Assembly (NCBI RefSeq): GCF_026239555.1
Contig: NZ_JAPIVP010000005.1
Location: 248,001 to 312,000 of the forward strand
DNA length: 64,000 bases
Direction of reading: 5' to 3'
Origin: Pedobacter sp. PF22-3
GTDB taxonomy: Bacteria; Bacteroidota; Bacteroidia; Sphingobacteriales; Sphingobacteriaceae
In this document: in pieces, positions 53,243 through 62,134 of the stretch
Position numbering within the stretch: the first letter of the stretch is position 1
Layout of the letters: each line of letters opens with the position of its first letter
Position numbers and translations under genes: made by a program
Notes under the pieces: model-generated
Seen by the model: only the letters and a program-made list of their open reading frames with translations
The model's database searches: none
What the model was told of the DNA's origin: nothing

Positions 53243-53277
53243 AAAAAAATCCTGCTTTGCGCTAACAAAGCAGGATT
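53243..53277 (-). terminator. Rho-independent terminator after nagB-PIG-L
   Basis: A perfect 12-base stem, AATCCTGCTTTG (53248-53259) with CAAAGCAGGATT (53266-53277). On the minus strand it is followed by a T-run, complementary to the A-run at 53243-53249. Confidence 0.92.
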
Positions 53278-53292
53278 CGAGTATATTTTAAG

Positions 53293-55218
53293 CTAGTCTT
53301 CAAATTTCCAGCGAACAAAAGCTTCCATCGCTTCGTATTCAGCAAGTCCAAGCTCGTCATAAGCTTTCGCTGTATCACGGTTACGGTCTTCAGCCCGTTG
53401 CCAAAACTCTCTAGAGTCATCACCGGGGAAAACAGCTCTGTCTTTCTGACTTTGGTGTTTAAAGATCGCATTTCTCTTGCGTTCCAGTTCTTGCGGAGAA
53501 ATTGGCACCGCCATTTCGATTTCATAAGTTTCAAATTCGTGCCATGCGCCGCGGTACATCCATAACCAGCAATCTTGTGCCCAGGCTTCAGTTTTACGTA
53601 AGCGTTTTAATGCTTCCAAGATGATCTTGAAACAAACAATATGTGTGCCGTGTGGATCTTCAAAATCGCCGGCAGCATAAACCTGTTGAGGTTTTACTTG
53701 CTGCAATAGGGCAATTGTAAGCTCTATATCGGCATCTGTAACCGGGTTTTTCTGAACTTTACCACTTTCATAGAAAGGAAGTGCCTGGAAATGGATATGG
53801 TCATCCGCTAAACCGCAATATCTTGCGCCGGCAATCGCTTCGCCTTTTCTGATCAGTCCTTTAACCGTTTGGATCTCAGGTGTATCAATCTGGTTTGGTT
53901 TTTTCTGCTCAATAAAGGCTCTCATTTTATCATAAAGATCTTTTAAGTGCGTATTATCCATGCCCATTTTCTCTGTAAAATCTACGTTAAATTCCACAAA
54001 ACGAAGGGCATCGTCATCCCATACTGCAGTATTGCCCGAGGTTTGGTAAGCTACATGTACATTATGTCCCTGATCAACCAAACGTAAAAAAGTACCGCCC
54101 ATGGAAATCACATCATCATCTGGGTGAGGGGAGAAGATAATAATATTTTTCTGTGCTGGTTCTGCCCTTTCCGGACGTTGAGAATCATCTGCATTTGGTT
54201 TGCCACCCGGCCAGCCTGTTATGGTATGTTGTAACTTATTAAAGATATGGATGTTGATGTTGTAAACCGGTCCTTTTTCAGTGGCCAGTTGCGCCATACC
54301 GTTGTTGTTGTAATCGTCTTCCGTTAATTTTAAGATTGGTTTTTTTAATGTATTGGCCAACCAGATCACTGCCTTGCGGATCAGGGCATCTGTCCAAATA
54401 CAATCTTTAACCAGCCATGGCGTATCAAAACGGGTAAGTTCTGAAGCCGCAGGCGCATCAAGGATAAATTCTACATGATCAGAAAGCTGAAGGTATGTTG
54501 CCGGAACCTCGCCTGAAATTTCACCTTCAACAGCTTTTTTAATAATTGAAGCTTTTTTACGGCTCCAGGCCATTAATATTATTTCTCTTGCTTTGAAAAT
54601 TGTACCGATACCCATGGTAATGGCCTTTGTTGGTACAAAAGTTTTTCCACCGAAATCGCGTGCCGCATCACGGCGTGTCAAATCATCTAAAGTAACTAAA
54701 CGGGTACCCGAATTTGGTGCAGAGCCCGGTTCGTTAAACCCGATGTGACCGGTACGGCCAATTCCTAAAATCTGGATGTCAAGACCACCGAGGTCGCCAA
54801 TTTTCTTTTCATACTCCACGCAGAAAGCTGGAATATCCTCTAGTGCAAGCGTACCATCAGGGATGTGGACATTTTTTTTGTCAATATCGATATGATTGAA
54901 AAGGTTTTCGTTCATAAACGTAACATAACTCTGCGCCGCAGTTGGCGCCATTGGATAATACTCATCCAGGTTAAAAGTAATTACGTTTTTAAAACTTAAG
55001 CCCTCTTCTTTGTGCAGCCTAACCAGTTCGGCGTAAACTGCAATTGGGGTAACACCTGTTGCTAAGCCCAGTACTGCAGGTGCGTTGTTTGCTTGTTTTG
55101 ATTTAATGAGCTCGGCAATGCGATGTGCCACATTAATTGAAGCAATTTTTGGATTTTCGAACACGCTTACGGGTAATTTCTCGAAACGTGTCTCCTCCAG
55201 TAGATTTAATCTAGCCAT
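53293..55218 (-). CDS. nagB: Glucosamine-6-phosphate deaminase fused to a PIG-L/LmbE-type deacetylase
   Basis: A 641-residue two-domain protein, against about 260 residues for simple NagB. Residues 1-285 are NagB-like: FNLDEYYPM with the catalytic Asp85, and LGIGRTGHIGFNEPGS with His158 and Glu163. The position of E. coli Asp141 is Thr156. A linker of about 65 residues leads to a PIG-L domain (about 357-600) with the zinc motif SPHPDDDVISMGG (365-369) and a distal DPHGTH (521-526). NagB turns glucosamine-6-phosphate into fructose-6-phosphate; PIG-L enzymes de-N-acetylate GlcNAc-bearing substrates. One chain might therefore deacetylate and deaminate the same sugar, an inference. Divergent from anmK. 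Confidence 0.92.
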   Translation of the reverse strand: MARLNLLEETRFEKLPVSVFENPKIASINVAHRIAELIKSKQANNAPAVLGLATGVTPIAVYAELVRLHKEEGLSFKNVITFNLDEYYPMAPTAAQSYVTFMNENLFNHIDIDKKNVHIPDGTLALEDIPAFCVEYEKKIGDLGGLDIQILGIGRTGHIGFNEPGSAPNSGTRLVTLDDLTRRDAARDFGGKTFVPTKAITMGIGTIFKAREIILMAWSRKKASIIKKAVEGEISGEVPATYLQLSDHVEFILDAPAASELTRFDTPWLVKDCIWTDALIRKAVIWLANTLKKPILKLTEDDYNNNGMAQLATEKGPVYNINIHIFNKLQHTITGWPGGKPNADDSQRPERAEPAQKNIIIFSPHPDDDVISMGGTFLRLVDQGHNVHVAYQTSGNTAVWDDDALRFVEFNVDFTEKMGMDNTHLKDLYDKMRAFIEQKKPNQIDTPEIQTVKGLIRKGEAIAGARYCGLADDHIHFQALPFYESGKVQKNPVTDADIELTIALLQQVKPQQVYAAGDFEDPHGTHIVCFKIILEALKRLRKTEAWAQDCWLWMYRGAWHEFETYEIEMAVPISPQELERKRNAIFKHQSQKDRAVFPGDDSREFWQRAEDRNRDTAKAYDELGLAEYEAMEAFVRWKFED

Positions 55219-55287
55219 TTTTTTTATATGGATTTTAATGTACGGAGCAGTAAATATAGAGAGTTATGCCCAATTTCTAACAAAGGT

Positions 55288-55315
55288 TATTTACATTTAT
55301 TGCAAGTATTTACAT
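55288..55315. promoter_or_regulatory. Direct repeat in the nagB/anmK divergent promoter region
   Basis: TATTTACAT occurs at 55288-55296 and again at 55307-55315, 19 bases apart (about two helical turns), in the 149-base region between the divergent nagB and anmK genes. It could be a regulator binding site. Confidence 0.4.
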
Positions 55316-55367
55316 AAAATTCACTAAAAGGGGCAAACAAACGCTTAATTTTTTAAGATAAATTAAT

Positions 55368-56564
55368 ATGAACAGGCAAATCCAAAACTTATATTCCAAA
55401 GCAGGCAAGTCAGAACGGTTGATTATTGGATTGATGAGTGGAACTTCTATGGATGGACTGGATATTGCCCTCTGTGCGGTTAAGAAAAGTGGCATAGAAA
55501 CTGATATCAGGGTTTTAAAATTTAAAACCGGCGATTATACAATCGATTTCAGGGCTAAAATAAAAGCCATATTTTCTAAAAAGGAAGTTGATTTACAATT
55601 GGTTTGCCTGATGAACGAGCATATTGCAGACATCCATGCTCAATTGATTAATGAAGCTTTAGAAGAATGGGGTTATAAAAACGAGGATATCGATTTTATT
55701 GCCAGCCACGGACAAACCATTTTTCATGCGCCAAAATCTTTGCACCAATTGGCCGATTATCCAAATGGCACACTCCAGATTGGCGATGGAGACCACATAG
55801 CCATTAAGACCGGGATTATTACCCTTTCTGATTTTAGGCAGAAACATCTGGCTGCGGGAGGTGAGGGTGCGCCTCTTGCCGTATATGGAGATTATTTGAT
55901 GTTTTCTAAAGCGGGAGAAGACCGGGTAATGTTGAATATTGGGGGAATAGCAAATTTCACTTACTTGCCAGGGAGTACAGATGCCAGCGAAATTTTTTCA
56001 ACAGATGTTGGACCGGGTAATACCTTAATGGACCAGTACATGCAACAACATTTTAATCAATTCTATGATAAAAATGCAACTGTTGGGCTAAGTGGTCATT
56101 TAAATTCCAAACTATTGGCGGCATTACTTGACTGTGATTTCCTCACACTGGATTTTCCTAAAACCACAGGCCCTGAATTATTTAACCTGGGATATTTATT
56201 AAGGGCACAAGAACGATCTTCAACAACTAATCTAAGCAAAGAGGACGTCATGGCCACCCTGTGCCATTTTTCTGCAGAGACCATTGCCAACGCGATAAAA
56301 CGTTGTTTTGGGCAGGATGCCAAAGTGCAGGTATTTATGAGTGGTGGCGGGATGCATAACCCTTTACTTGTTCAGCTTCTTCAAACACAATTGCATTTTT
56401 GCAAATTCCTGACTACTGAAGATTTAAATATTAATCCCGATGCAAAAGAAGCTGTTTTATTTGCTGTTTTGGCCAATGAAACGTTGTGTGGTGAGCCGAT
56501 TAATTTTGGTAACCGGCAAGGCGTTCCATCGGTTTGCATGGGTAAAATCAGTTTGCCAGCTTAG
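55368..56564 (+). CDS. anmK: Anhydro-N-acetylmuramic acid kinase (AnmK)
   Basis: A 398-residue sugar kinase that opens and phosphorylates 1,6-anhydro-MurNAc to MurNAc-6-phosphate during peptidoglycan recycling. LIIGLMSGTSMDGLDIALC is the family signature; DFIASHGQTIFH, DFRQKHLAAGGEGAPL, MLNIGGIANFTYLP and FMSGGGMHNP follow in order. N-terminal extension of about 16 residues (NRQIQNLYSKAG) precedes the core, which is otherwise of normal length (about 370). The divergent NagB fusion and the SusC/SusD pair directly downstream fit use of imported or recycled muropeptide sugars. Confidence 0.95.
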   Translation: MNRQIQNLYSKAGKSERLIIGLMSGTSMDGLDIALCAVKKSGIETDIRVLKFKTGDYTIDFRAKIKAIFSKKEVDLQLVCLMNEHIADIHAQLINEALEEWGYKNEDIDFIASHGQTIFHAPKSLHQLADYPNGTLQIGDGDHIAIKTGIITLSDFRQKHLAAGGEGAPLAVYGDYLMFSKAGEDRVMLNIGGIANFTYLPGSTDASEIFSTDVGPGNTLMDQYMQQHFNQFYDKNATVGLSGHLNSKLLAALLDCDFLTLDFPKTTGPELFNLGYLLRAQERSSTTNLSKEDVMATLCHFSAETIANAIKRCFGQDAKVQVFMSGGGMHNPLLVQLLQTQLHFCKFLTTEDLNINPDAKEAVLFAVLANETLCGEPINFGNRQGVPSVCMGKISLPA

Positions 56565-56605
56565 GCAAGTACCATTTTGTAAATCTGCTTACAGCGGCTA
56601 AAAAA

Positions 56606-56635
56606 TTTGCTTTGTGTGGTATTTTGTTAAATTTG
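56606..56635 (+). promoter_or_regulatory. Promoter of the susC-susD pair
   Basis: TTTG (56606-56609), 18 bases, TAAATTTG (56628-56635) match the Bacteroidota consensus, 35 bases before the ATG at 56671. This allows expression apart from anmK. Confidence 0.55.
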
Positions 56636-56670
56636 CTTTTAACACTAATCTTCTAACAAAACCAAATTTT

Positions 56671-59600
56671 ATGGAAAAAAGTTACCTAAAATGGTCACCG
56701 GGATTCTTCGCAATTTTGTTGATCCCATTTCTGCTGCTGTTTAAAGAGGCGGCCCAGGCGCAAAACAAGCGATATACCATAAGTGGTAAGATTACCGATG
56801 CCGGAAATAATGGAGCCATCCCAGGCGTTGTAGTTAAGATCCTTAGTACAAATTTAGTAACCAGTACCAATGCTAACGGCGGTTATACTTTTGCAGTAGA
56901 TTTAGCCCCCGGCAAATACCAGATCCAGTTTTCTTACGTAGGTTACAAGAGTAAAATCCAGGCGGTTGATCTTGGTGGCAACGATCAGGTTCAGTTGAGT
57001 ACATCCTTAAGTGCCGATGCTGTAGGCCTTGATGAAGTAATTGTTACGGGTACATCGCAGGGAACCACCAGAAAAGAACTGGGAAGTTATGTAAGCACCG
57101 TTAAAGGTGATGACCTTAACAAAGCACCCAGCGGAAACGTACTTTCATCACTGCAGGGCAAAACTGCAGGTGCACAGATCAGTCAGAACTCAGGCGATCC
57201 TGCTGGTGGATTATCTGTCCGTTTAAGAGGAATCAGCTCTGTTAACTCTTCATCAGAACCGCTTTACATTATTGATGGTGTAATTGTAAATAATTCTACC
57301 ACACGGGTTACCAATACGTCATCTAATTACGATGGTGGAAACTTTGTGGGGAGTATTGGTCAGAATAGAATGGTTGATATTAACCCCGCCGATATTGAGC
57401 GTATTGAAGTGCTGAATGGAGCAGCTGCAGCGGCCATTTATGGTTCGAGGGCAAACTCAGGTGTTATCCAGATTTTTACCAAAAAAGGAGTAAGTGGTGC
57501 AGCTCAGGTGAATTTTAGCACCAGTTTAACGTTAAGCCATTTACGTAAACAGATTGAGGTAAACCAATCGCCGGTTAAGTTTGGTGGTTCAGTTAACACT
57601 TTTACCCAGGATGTGATACAAACAGCAGGTGATCCGGCAGTGCTGCTCACCAATACCACGCCTGTTACCCGGTATAATTATCAAGACTATATTTTCCAGT
57701 CGGCCACGGGTACTGATAATACCATATCTGTATCAGGAGGTAATGATAATACAAAGTATTATACTTCTGCAGCTTATTTCAGCAACCAGGGGATTATTAA
57801 AAATACCGATTTTACCCGTTATAATTTCAGGGCAAACGTCGATCAGAAAATTACGGAGTGGGCAAAATTGAGCGCAGGTTTAAACTATATCCGCAGTGCT
57901 GCGAATGAAAAACCTGATGGGAATTCGTTCTTTTCTCCAATGAATTCGGTTACCATTATCGGTAATTTCCATGATATTTTTGCAAGAGATGTAAATGGTA
58001 ATTTATTGGCAGTTGGCGAACGTGGCCGGGTTAATCCGGTTTCAGTAATTGAAGACATCAAACAGCGACAGGAAACCAACCGCATTATTGCCAATGCCAA
58101 TTTAAAATTGTACCCGGTTAAAAATCTGACTTTAGATTTTACATTAGGTGTTGATAATTCGGGCCAGAGCGGCTCAACTTATATTCCTCCTTTTGCATAT
58201 AATGTAAATCCTGATTTTTTTGGCGGAGGTGCGGCGCTGGATGGTACTTTGAATGGCTATGCCAGTGCAGCTACCAATAATGCTTTTCAGTTTAACAATG
58301 AATTTAATGCAACCTATCAGGCTAAATTGTCTGATCTGATTTCATCAACAACACAGGTAGGTTATTCATTCCAGTATGAAAAAACCAGGTATCAGTTGGT
58401 AAACGGAAGAGGTTTGGCACCTCTAATTGAAACGGTAAATGCAGCTGCAACCCAATTGCCTAGTATTGACGGCCGTACCGAGCTTTCAGTAAGTGGAGGT
58501 TATGTTCAGCAAAACTTTAAATACAAAGATCATTTCTTTGTTACTGGTGCGCTAAGGGTAGATCAGTCATCGGTTTTCGGATCGGCTAACCGCACACAGG
58601 AATATTTAAAAGGGAGTTTAAGTTATGTGCTTTCTTCGGCCGATTACTGGAAAAACTTGGGTGTTTCTGGCTGGTGGGATGCTTTCAAAATCAGGGCTGC
58701 TTATGGTGAATCGGGTAATTTAACCGGTATTGGCGCTTACGATAGGATTAATGCTTATGCTACACAATCTTTTTTAGGCAGGGCATCTTTATTCTCTAGT
58801 GCAACCCTTGCTAACGAAAATGTGAAACCAGAGCGCCAGCGCGAACTGGAATTGGGAACCGATCTGTCTTTCTTTAAAAACCGCTTGGGCTTACAGTTTA
58901 ACTGGTACAATAAAAAAGTGAGTGACTTGTTAATTGCCAGTGTACAGGCACCTTCAACCGGGTTTTCAAGCTTATTGGATAATATAGGTTCATTAAGGAA
59001 TAAGGGGATAGAACTGGTGCTGAACGGAACGCCTGTTTCGGCCAAAGACTTTAAATGGAATACCTCGGTTATATTTAACAGAAACAGGAATACGGCGCTT
59101 GATGTAGGTGGTTTAAGATTGTTTAGTACCAATCCGGGTGCTCCTGTGGCGATTATAAATGGTGAAGCCATAGGTGTTTTTTATGGGACTTTTTTTGCAC
59201 GTAATCCAGATGGTAGTCTGTTGACAAATGCTAATGGCATTCCCCAGATAGAAAAAGGAATTCAAAACTCTGCTACCACATTTACCCCTCAACGTGATGC
59301 TAACGGCATGCCAACCGGAACTACTTTGCGTAAAGTAATCGGTAATCCTAATCCAGATTATAATATGTCGTTTGTAAACGATTTTACTTATAAAAGGTTG
59401 AATTTACATGTGCAGTTGGATGCTGTACAGGGAGGAGATGTATGGAATGCAGACTGGAGAACCCGCCAGGGCGTTGGAAGTGGCAAAATAGCCGAGCAAG
59501 AACAAATGGGATTATTGCCGAGGGGTTATGTTGCCGGTGTTTATGCCATTGAAGAGTGGAGGATTGATGATGGCTCTTTTGTTAAGTTAAGGGAAATTTC

Positions 59601-59805
59601 TTTGAGCTATAATGTGGGTAAACTGAAATTTTTAAGAGACCTTACCGTAACCCTGAGCGGAAGAAATCTGATTTCGTGGGACAATTACAAAGGTTATGAT
59701 CCAGAGTTAAATTCTGGCGGACAATCGACCATTTTAAGAAATATCGATTTCGGTTCGGTGCCTATTCCGCGTACTTTTAGTTTAGGTGTGTCAGTTAAAT
59801 TATAA
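56671..59805 (+). CDS. SusC/RagA-family TonB-dependent outer-membrane transporter
   Basis: A 1044-residue outer-membrane transporter. The start at 56671 gives a proper signal peptide (cut after AAQAQ); a frame open from 56614 overlaps the promoter. A CarboxypepD_reg-like domain (about 32-110: YTISGKITDAGNNGAIPGVVVKIL) is followed by the plug with LDEVIVTGTSQG, RGISSVNSSSEPLYIIDGV and NPADIERIEVLNGAAAAAIYGSR, then the barrel. No N-terminal STN signalling domain. It imports oligomeric nutrients with its SusD partner, encoded 17 bases downstream; linkage to AnmK suggests peptidoglycan-derived sugars, unproven. Confidence 0.95.
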   Translation: MEKSYLKWSPGFFAILLIPFLLLFKEAAQAQNKRYTISGKITDAGNNGAIPGVVVKILSTNLVTSTNANGGYTFAVDLAPGKYQIQFSYVGYKSKIQAVDLGGNDQVQLSTSLSADAVGLDEVIVTGTSQGTTRKELGSYVSTVKGDDLNKAPSGNVLSSLQGKTAGAQISQNSGDPAGGLSVRLRGISSVNSSSEPLYIIDGVIVNNSTTRVTNTSSNYDGGNFVGSIGQNRMVDINPADIERIEVLNGAAAAAIYGSRANSGVIQIFTKKGVSGAAQVNFSTSLTLSHLRKQIEVNQSPVKFGGSVNTFTQDVIQTAGDPAVLLTNTTPVTRYNYQDYIFQSATGTDNTISVSGGNDNTKYYTSAAYFSNQGIIKNTDFTRYNFRANVDQKITEWAKLSAGLNYIRSAANEKPDGNSFFSPMNSVTIIGNFHDIFARDVNGNLLAVGERGRVNPVSVIEDIKQRQETNRIIANANLKLYPVKNLTLDFTLGVDNSGQSGSTYIPPFAYNVNPDFFGGGAALDGTLNGYASAATNNAFQFNNEFNATYQAKLSDLISSTTQVGYSFQYEKTRYQLVNGRGLAPLIETVNAAATQLPSIDGRTELSVSGGYVQQNFKYKDHFFVTGALRVDQSSVFGSANRTQEYLKGSLSYVLSSADYWKNLGVSGWWDAFKIRAAYGESGNLTGIGAYDRINAYATQSFLGRASLFSSATLANENVKPERQRELELGTDLSFFKNRLGLQFNWYNKKVSDLLIASVQAPSTGFSSLLDNIGSLRNKGIELVLNGTPVSAKDFKWNTSVIFNRNRNTALDVGGLRLFSTNPGAPVAIINGEAIGVFYGTFFARNPDGSLLTNANGIPQIEKGIQNSATTFTPQRDANGMPTGTTLRKVIGNPNPDYNMSFVNDFTYKRLNLHVQLDAVQGGDVWNADWRTRQGVGSGKIAEQEQMGLLPRGYVAGVYAIEEWRIDDGSFVKLREISLSYNVGKLKFLRDLTVTLSGRNLISWDNYKGYDPELNSGGQSTILRNIDFGSVPIPRTFSLGVSVKL

Positions 59806-59822
59806 TCGTTAAAGAAATTTTT

Positions 59823-61118
59823 ATGAAAATTTTAAAAAATAATATTTCGACAAAAATAACCTGTTTAACCCTTTCGTTAGTGTTGTGCTTAGCTTCTTGC
59901 ACGAAAGAATATCAGGACCCATCCAGAGCAAAAACCGACGTGGCTTTAGGTTCGCAACAAGGCTTAACCGCTGTGGCTATCGGTTTGCAACGGGTTTATA
60001 CTTTAAGTAGAACTGGCGTAATGTTCAGTTCTATAGCTGCGAATGGCTTTGTAACCAACGAATTCAGGCTGCTTAATTCAGGGAATATTCCCGAATTGCA
60101 GTTAAGTACGGGGGGCAGTGCTGTTGATGGAACAAATACCATTTTGTTTAATCTTTGGGCAAGTGCCAATAAAATTGTTTATGATGCAGATCTGGTAATC
60201 AGCAATGCTAATAATTTGGGCGATAAAAGCTACGCTGCCGGATTAATCGCTTATTCGAGCATATTTAAAGCGCTGGCCATTGGCAATATGGCGCAATTTT
60301 GGGAGAAAATACCAGATGGTACAGGGAAAAATGTAGCTTATATTACACGTGCAGCAGGCTTTAATAAAGCTATTGCGGTGTTGGATAATGCTTTAACTGT
60401 TATTGCTGCAAATCCGATTTCTGCCAGTTTTTTAAACAATGTACCTGCAGATGTAAATATTATAAATACCATACATGCTTTAAAAGCAAGGTATGCACTG
60501 TTTTCGGGCAACTATACACTTGCTTTAACAGAAGCCAATGCAGTGGATTTAACAAAAGCTTCTTTTTTTAAATTTGATGCTACTTCGCCGAATATTCTGT
60601 TCAGTATTATTTCTTCCAATAATGTTTTTCAGCCTTTAAATGAGAACTTAGGCCTTACCGGAGCAAATGTTCCTGATGGGGCAGATAAAAGGATTCCATT
60701 TTATACCCTCACGGCAGGATCGCCGGCAACCTTACGGATGAATGGTTTTGCTGCGGCAACTGCAAGCCCTTTTCCGATTTACTTACCAGGTGAGATCATT
60801 TTAATCAAAGCTGAAGCACTTGCGCGACAGCCAGACCTGACCAGTTCATTAATTGAGTTGAACAAGGTGGTAACCAAAACGTCAGACCTTTTCGGGGTGG
60901 CCGCAGCATTGCCGCCATTAGTTGGCCCTTATACGCAACAACAATTACTGGATCTGATTTATAAACACCGTTCAATTGAACTGTATGCCTCAGGCTTAAA
61001 AATTGAAGATATGAGAAGGTTTAACCAGCCGCTAACCGATCGTAAACGGAATTTTTTTCCTTATCCATTTCAGGAACGCGATAATAATACCAATACCCCT
61101 GCTGATCCAACTTTTTAG
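59823..61118 (+). CDS. SusD/RagB-family surface lipoprotein
   Basis: A 431-residue lipoprotein with lipobox CLASC in its signal (cysteine about residue 26) and the start KEYQDPSRAK of the mature protein. The helical TPR-like SusD fold is indicated by ILFNLWASANKIVYDADLVI, IFKALAIGNMAQFWEKIP, HALKARYALFSGNYTLAL and the C-terminal YLPGEIILIKAEALAR, then YKHRSIELYASGLKIEDMRRF. It is somewhat short for SusD (usually 450-600). It forms the ligand-binding lid of the SusC transporter encoded upstream and completes the pair. No glycoside hydrolase follows it. Confidence 0.92.
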   Translation: MKILKNNISTKITCLTLSLVLCLASCTKEYQDPSRAKTDVALGSQQGLTAVAIGLQRVYTLSRTGVMFSSIAANGFVTNEFRLLNSGNIPELQLSTGGSAVDGTNTILFNLWASANKIVYDADLVISNANNLGDKSYAAGLIAYSSIFKALAIGNMAQFWEKIPDGTGKNVAYITRAAGFNKAIAVLDNALTVIAANPISASFLNNVPADVNIINTIHALKARYALFSGNYTLALTEANAVDLTKASFFKFDATSPNILFSIISSNNVFQPLNENLGLTGANVPDGADKRIPFYTLTAGSPATLRMNGFAAATASPFPIYLPGEIILIKAEALARQPDLTSSLIELNKVVTKTSDLFGVAAALPPLVGPYTQQQLLDLIYKHRSIELYASGLKIEDMRRFNQPLTDRKRNFFPYPFQERDNNTNTPADPTF

Positions 61119-61124
61119 CAGACA

Positions 61125-61154
61125 TAGAGAGTCCTGTTTTATCGGGACTCTCTA
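61125..61154. terminator. Possible bidirectional terminator between susD and deoR
   Basis: TAGAGAGTCC (61125-61134) pairs perfectly with GGACTCTCTA (61145-61154), and the hairpin includes the stop codon of the convergent deoR-type gene. T-runs are weak on both sides, so this is a moderate call. Confidence 0.5.
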
Positions 61155-61898
61155 TAAAATATTCAGTTCCTTGGCGCGGTAACTGGTTAAAGACTCATGT
61201 CCGATTTCCAACTCTGTTATCAAATAACTAATACTTTCTATTGGGCAAACCCTTAGTCTTAAAGCAATATCCAATTTCTCTGAGATGCAAAGCACAGCTG
61301 TTTTTTTTGCACAGGCTAACATGGCCTTTTTAAGTTGATTGATTTCCCAGTAAGTATCCGTTAAACCTTCATCAGGGTGGATGGCGCTGGTTCCCATCAG
61401 GCATAAATCGGCTTTAATTTCCGATAGCTGAGTAATTACTTGTCCACCGTAAGTGACCTGCGAGTTTTTAGAAAATAAGCCGCCGATCAAAATCACTTCA
61501 ATATTATTGTATTTTGCCAATTCTACTGCCACCAGCGGACTAATGGTAAAAAAAGTTGCTGATAAACCCTGAGGTAGCAGCTTTACAAACTCCAAAATCG
61601 TAGTTCCGCCACCTGTTAAAATCACCATGCCATCCTTTATTAGCCGAACAGCTTTTTTGCCGATGGCAATTTTACTGTCGCGCGCATATACCGTGCTGTC
61701 ATCAAAAGAACTGTGGTATGATTTGGATAAAGCACCTCCGTGCACCTTATAGAGTAGGTTTTCGTCAACAAGTTCCTGTAAATCTCTTCTAATGGTATCT
61801 TCCGAGACATTGAGCAACTGCACCAGATCCGACGTTAATACACGGTTGTGCAAATTAATCTGTCGCATGATGAAGTCGTGGCGTTCTTTTTTCAGCAT
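61152..61898 (-). CDS. DeoR/GlpR-family transcriptional regulator
   Basis: A 248-residue repressor. The N-terminal helix-turn-helix is RHDFIMRQINLHNRVLTSDLVQLLNVSEDTIRRDLQEL in consecutive motifs (about 6-45), followed by ENLLYKVHGGAL. The sugar-phosphate-sensing DeoR C-terminal domain has AIGKKAVRLIKDGMVILTGGGTTILEF and ADLCLMGTSAIHPDEGLTD. It is divergent from the susC at 62135. The intervening 236 bases carry regularly spaced TGCG boxes, which are good operator candidates. A phosphorylated sugar is the expected inducer. Confidence 0.93.
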   Translation of the reverse strand: MLKKERHDFIMRQINLHNRVLTSDLVQLLNVSEDTIRRDLQELVDENLLYKVHGGALSKSYHSSFDDSTVYARDSKIAIGKKAVRLIKDGMVILTGGGTTILEFVKLLPQGLSATFFTISPLVAVELAKYNNIEVILIGGLFSKNSQVTYGGQVITQLSEIKADLCLMGTSAIHPDEGLTDTYWEINQLKKAMLACAKKTAVLCISEKLDIALRLRVCPIESISYLITELEIGHESLTSYRAKELNIL

Positions 61899-61951
61899 AG
61901 TGATGTTTGGTTTAAGCGAAAGTATAAAAGATTTTTAGATTTTCTATGTGT

Positions 61952-62069
61952 TGCGCGTTTTTGCGTGTTGATGCGGTTTAATGTTGTTAGTTGCTGGAAA
62001 ATAGTTTGTTAAATTGTTTTTTTATTCCAAAACATTTATGATATTAGCATTAAAATGCGTTATTATGCG
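61952..62069. promoter_or_regulatory. TGCG box array, candidate DeoR operators
   Basis: TGCG boxes begin at 61952, 61962 and 61972, exactly 10 bases apart, and two more at 62056 and 62066, also 10 bases apart; most continue as TGCGYGTT or TGCGTKNTT-like units on the same strand. They lie in the divergent deoR-susC region. One-helical-turn spacing suggests an oligomeric repressor contacting one DNA face. Confidence 0.55.
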
Positions 62070-62134
62070 TGTTTTGGCAAACAACTACAACTAACTAAAA
62101 CTAACAAATCAATCATTTCCTTAACAGGCAGTTT

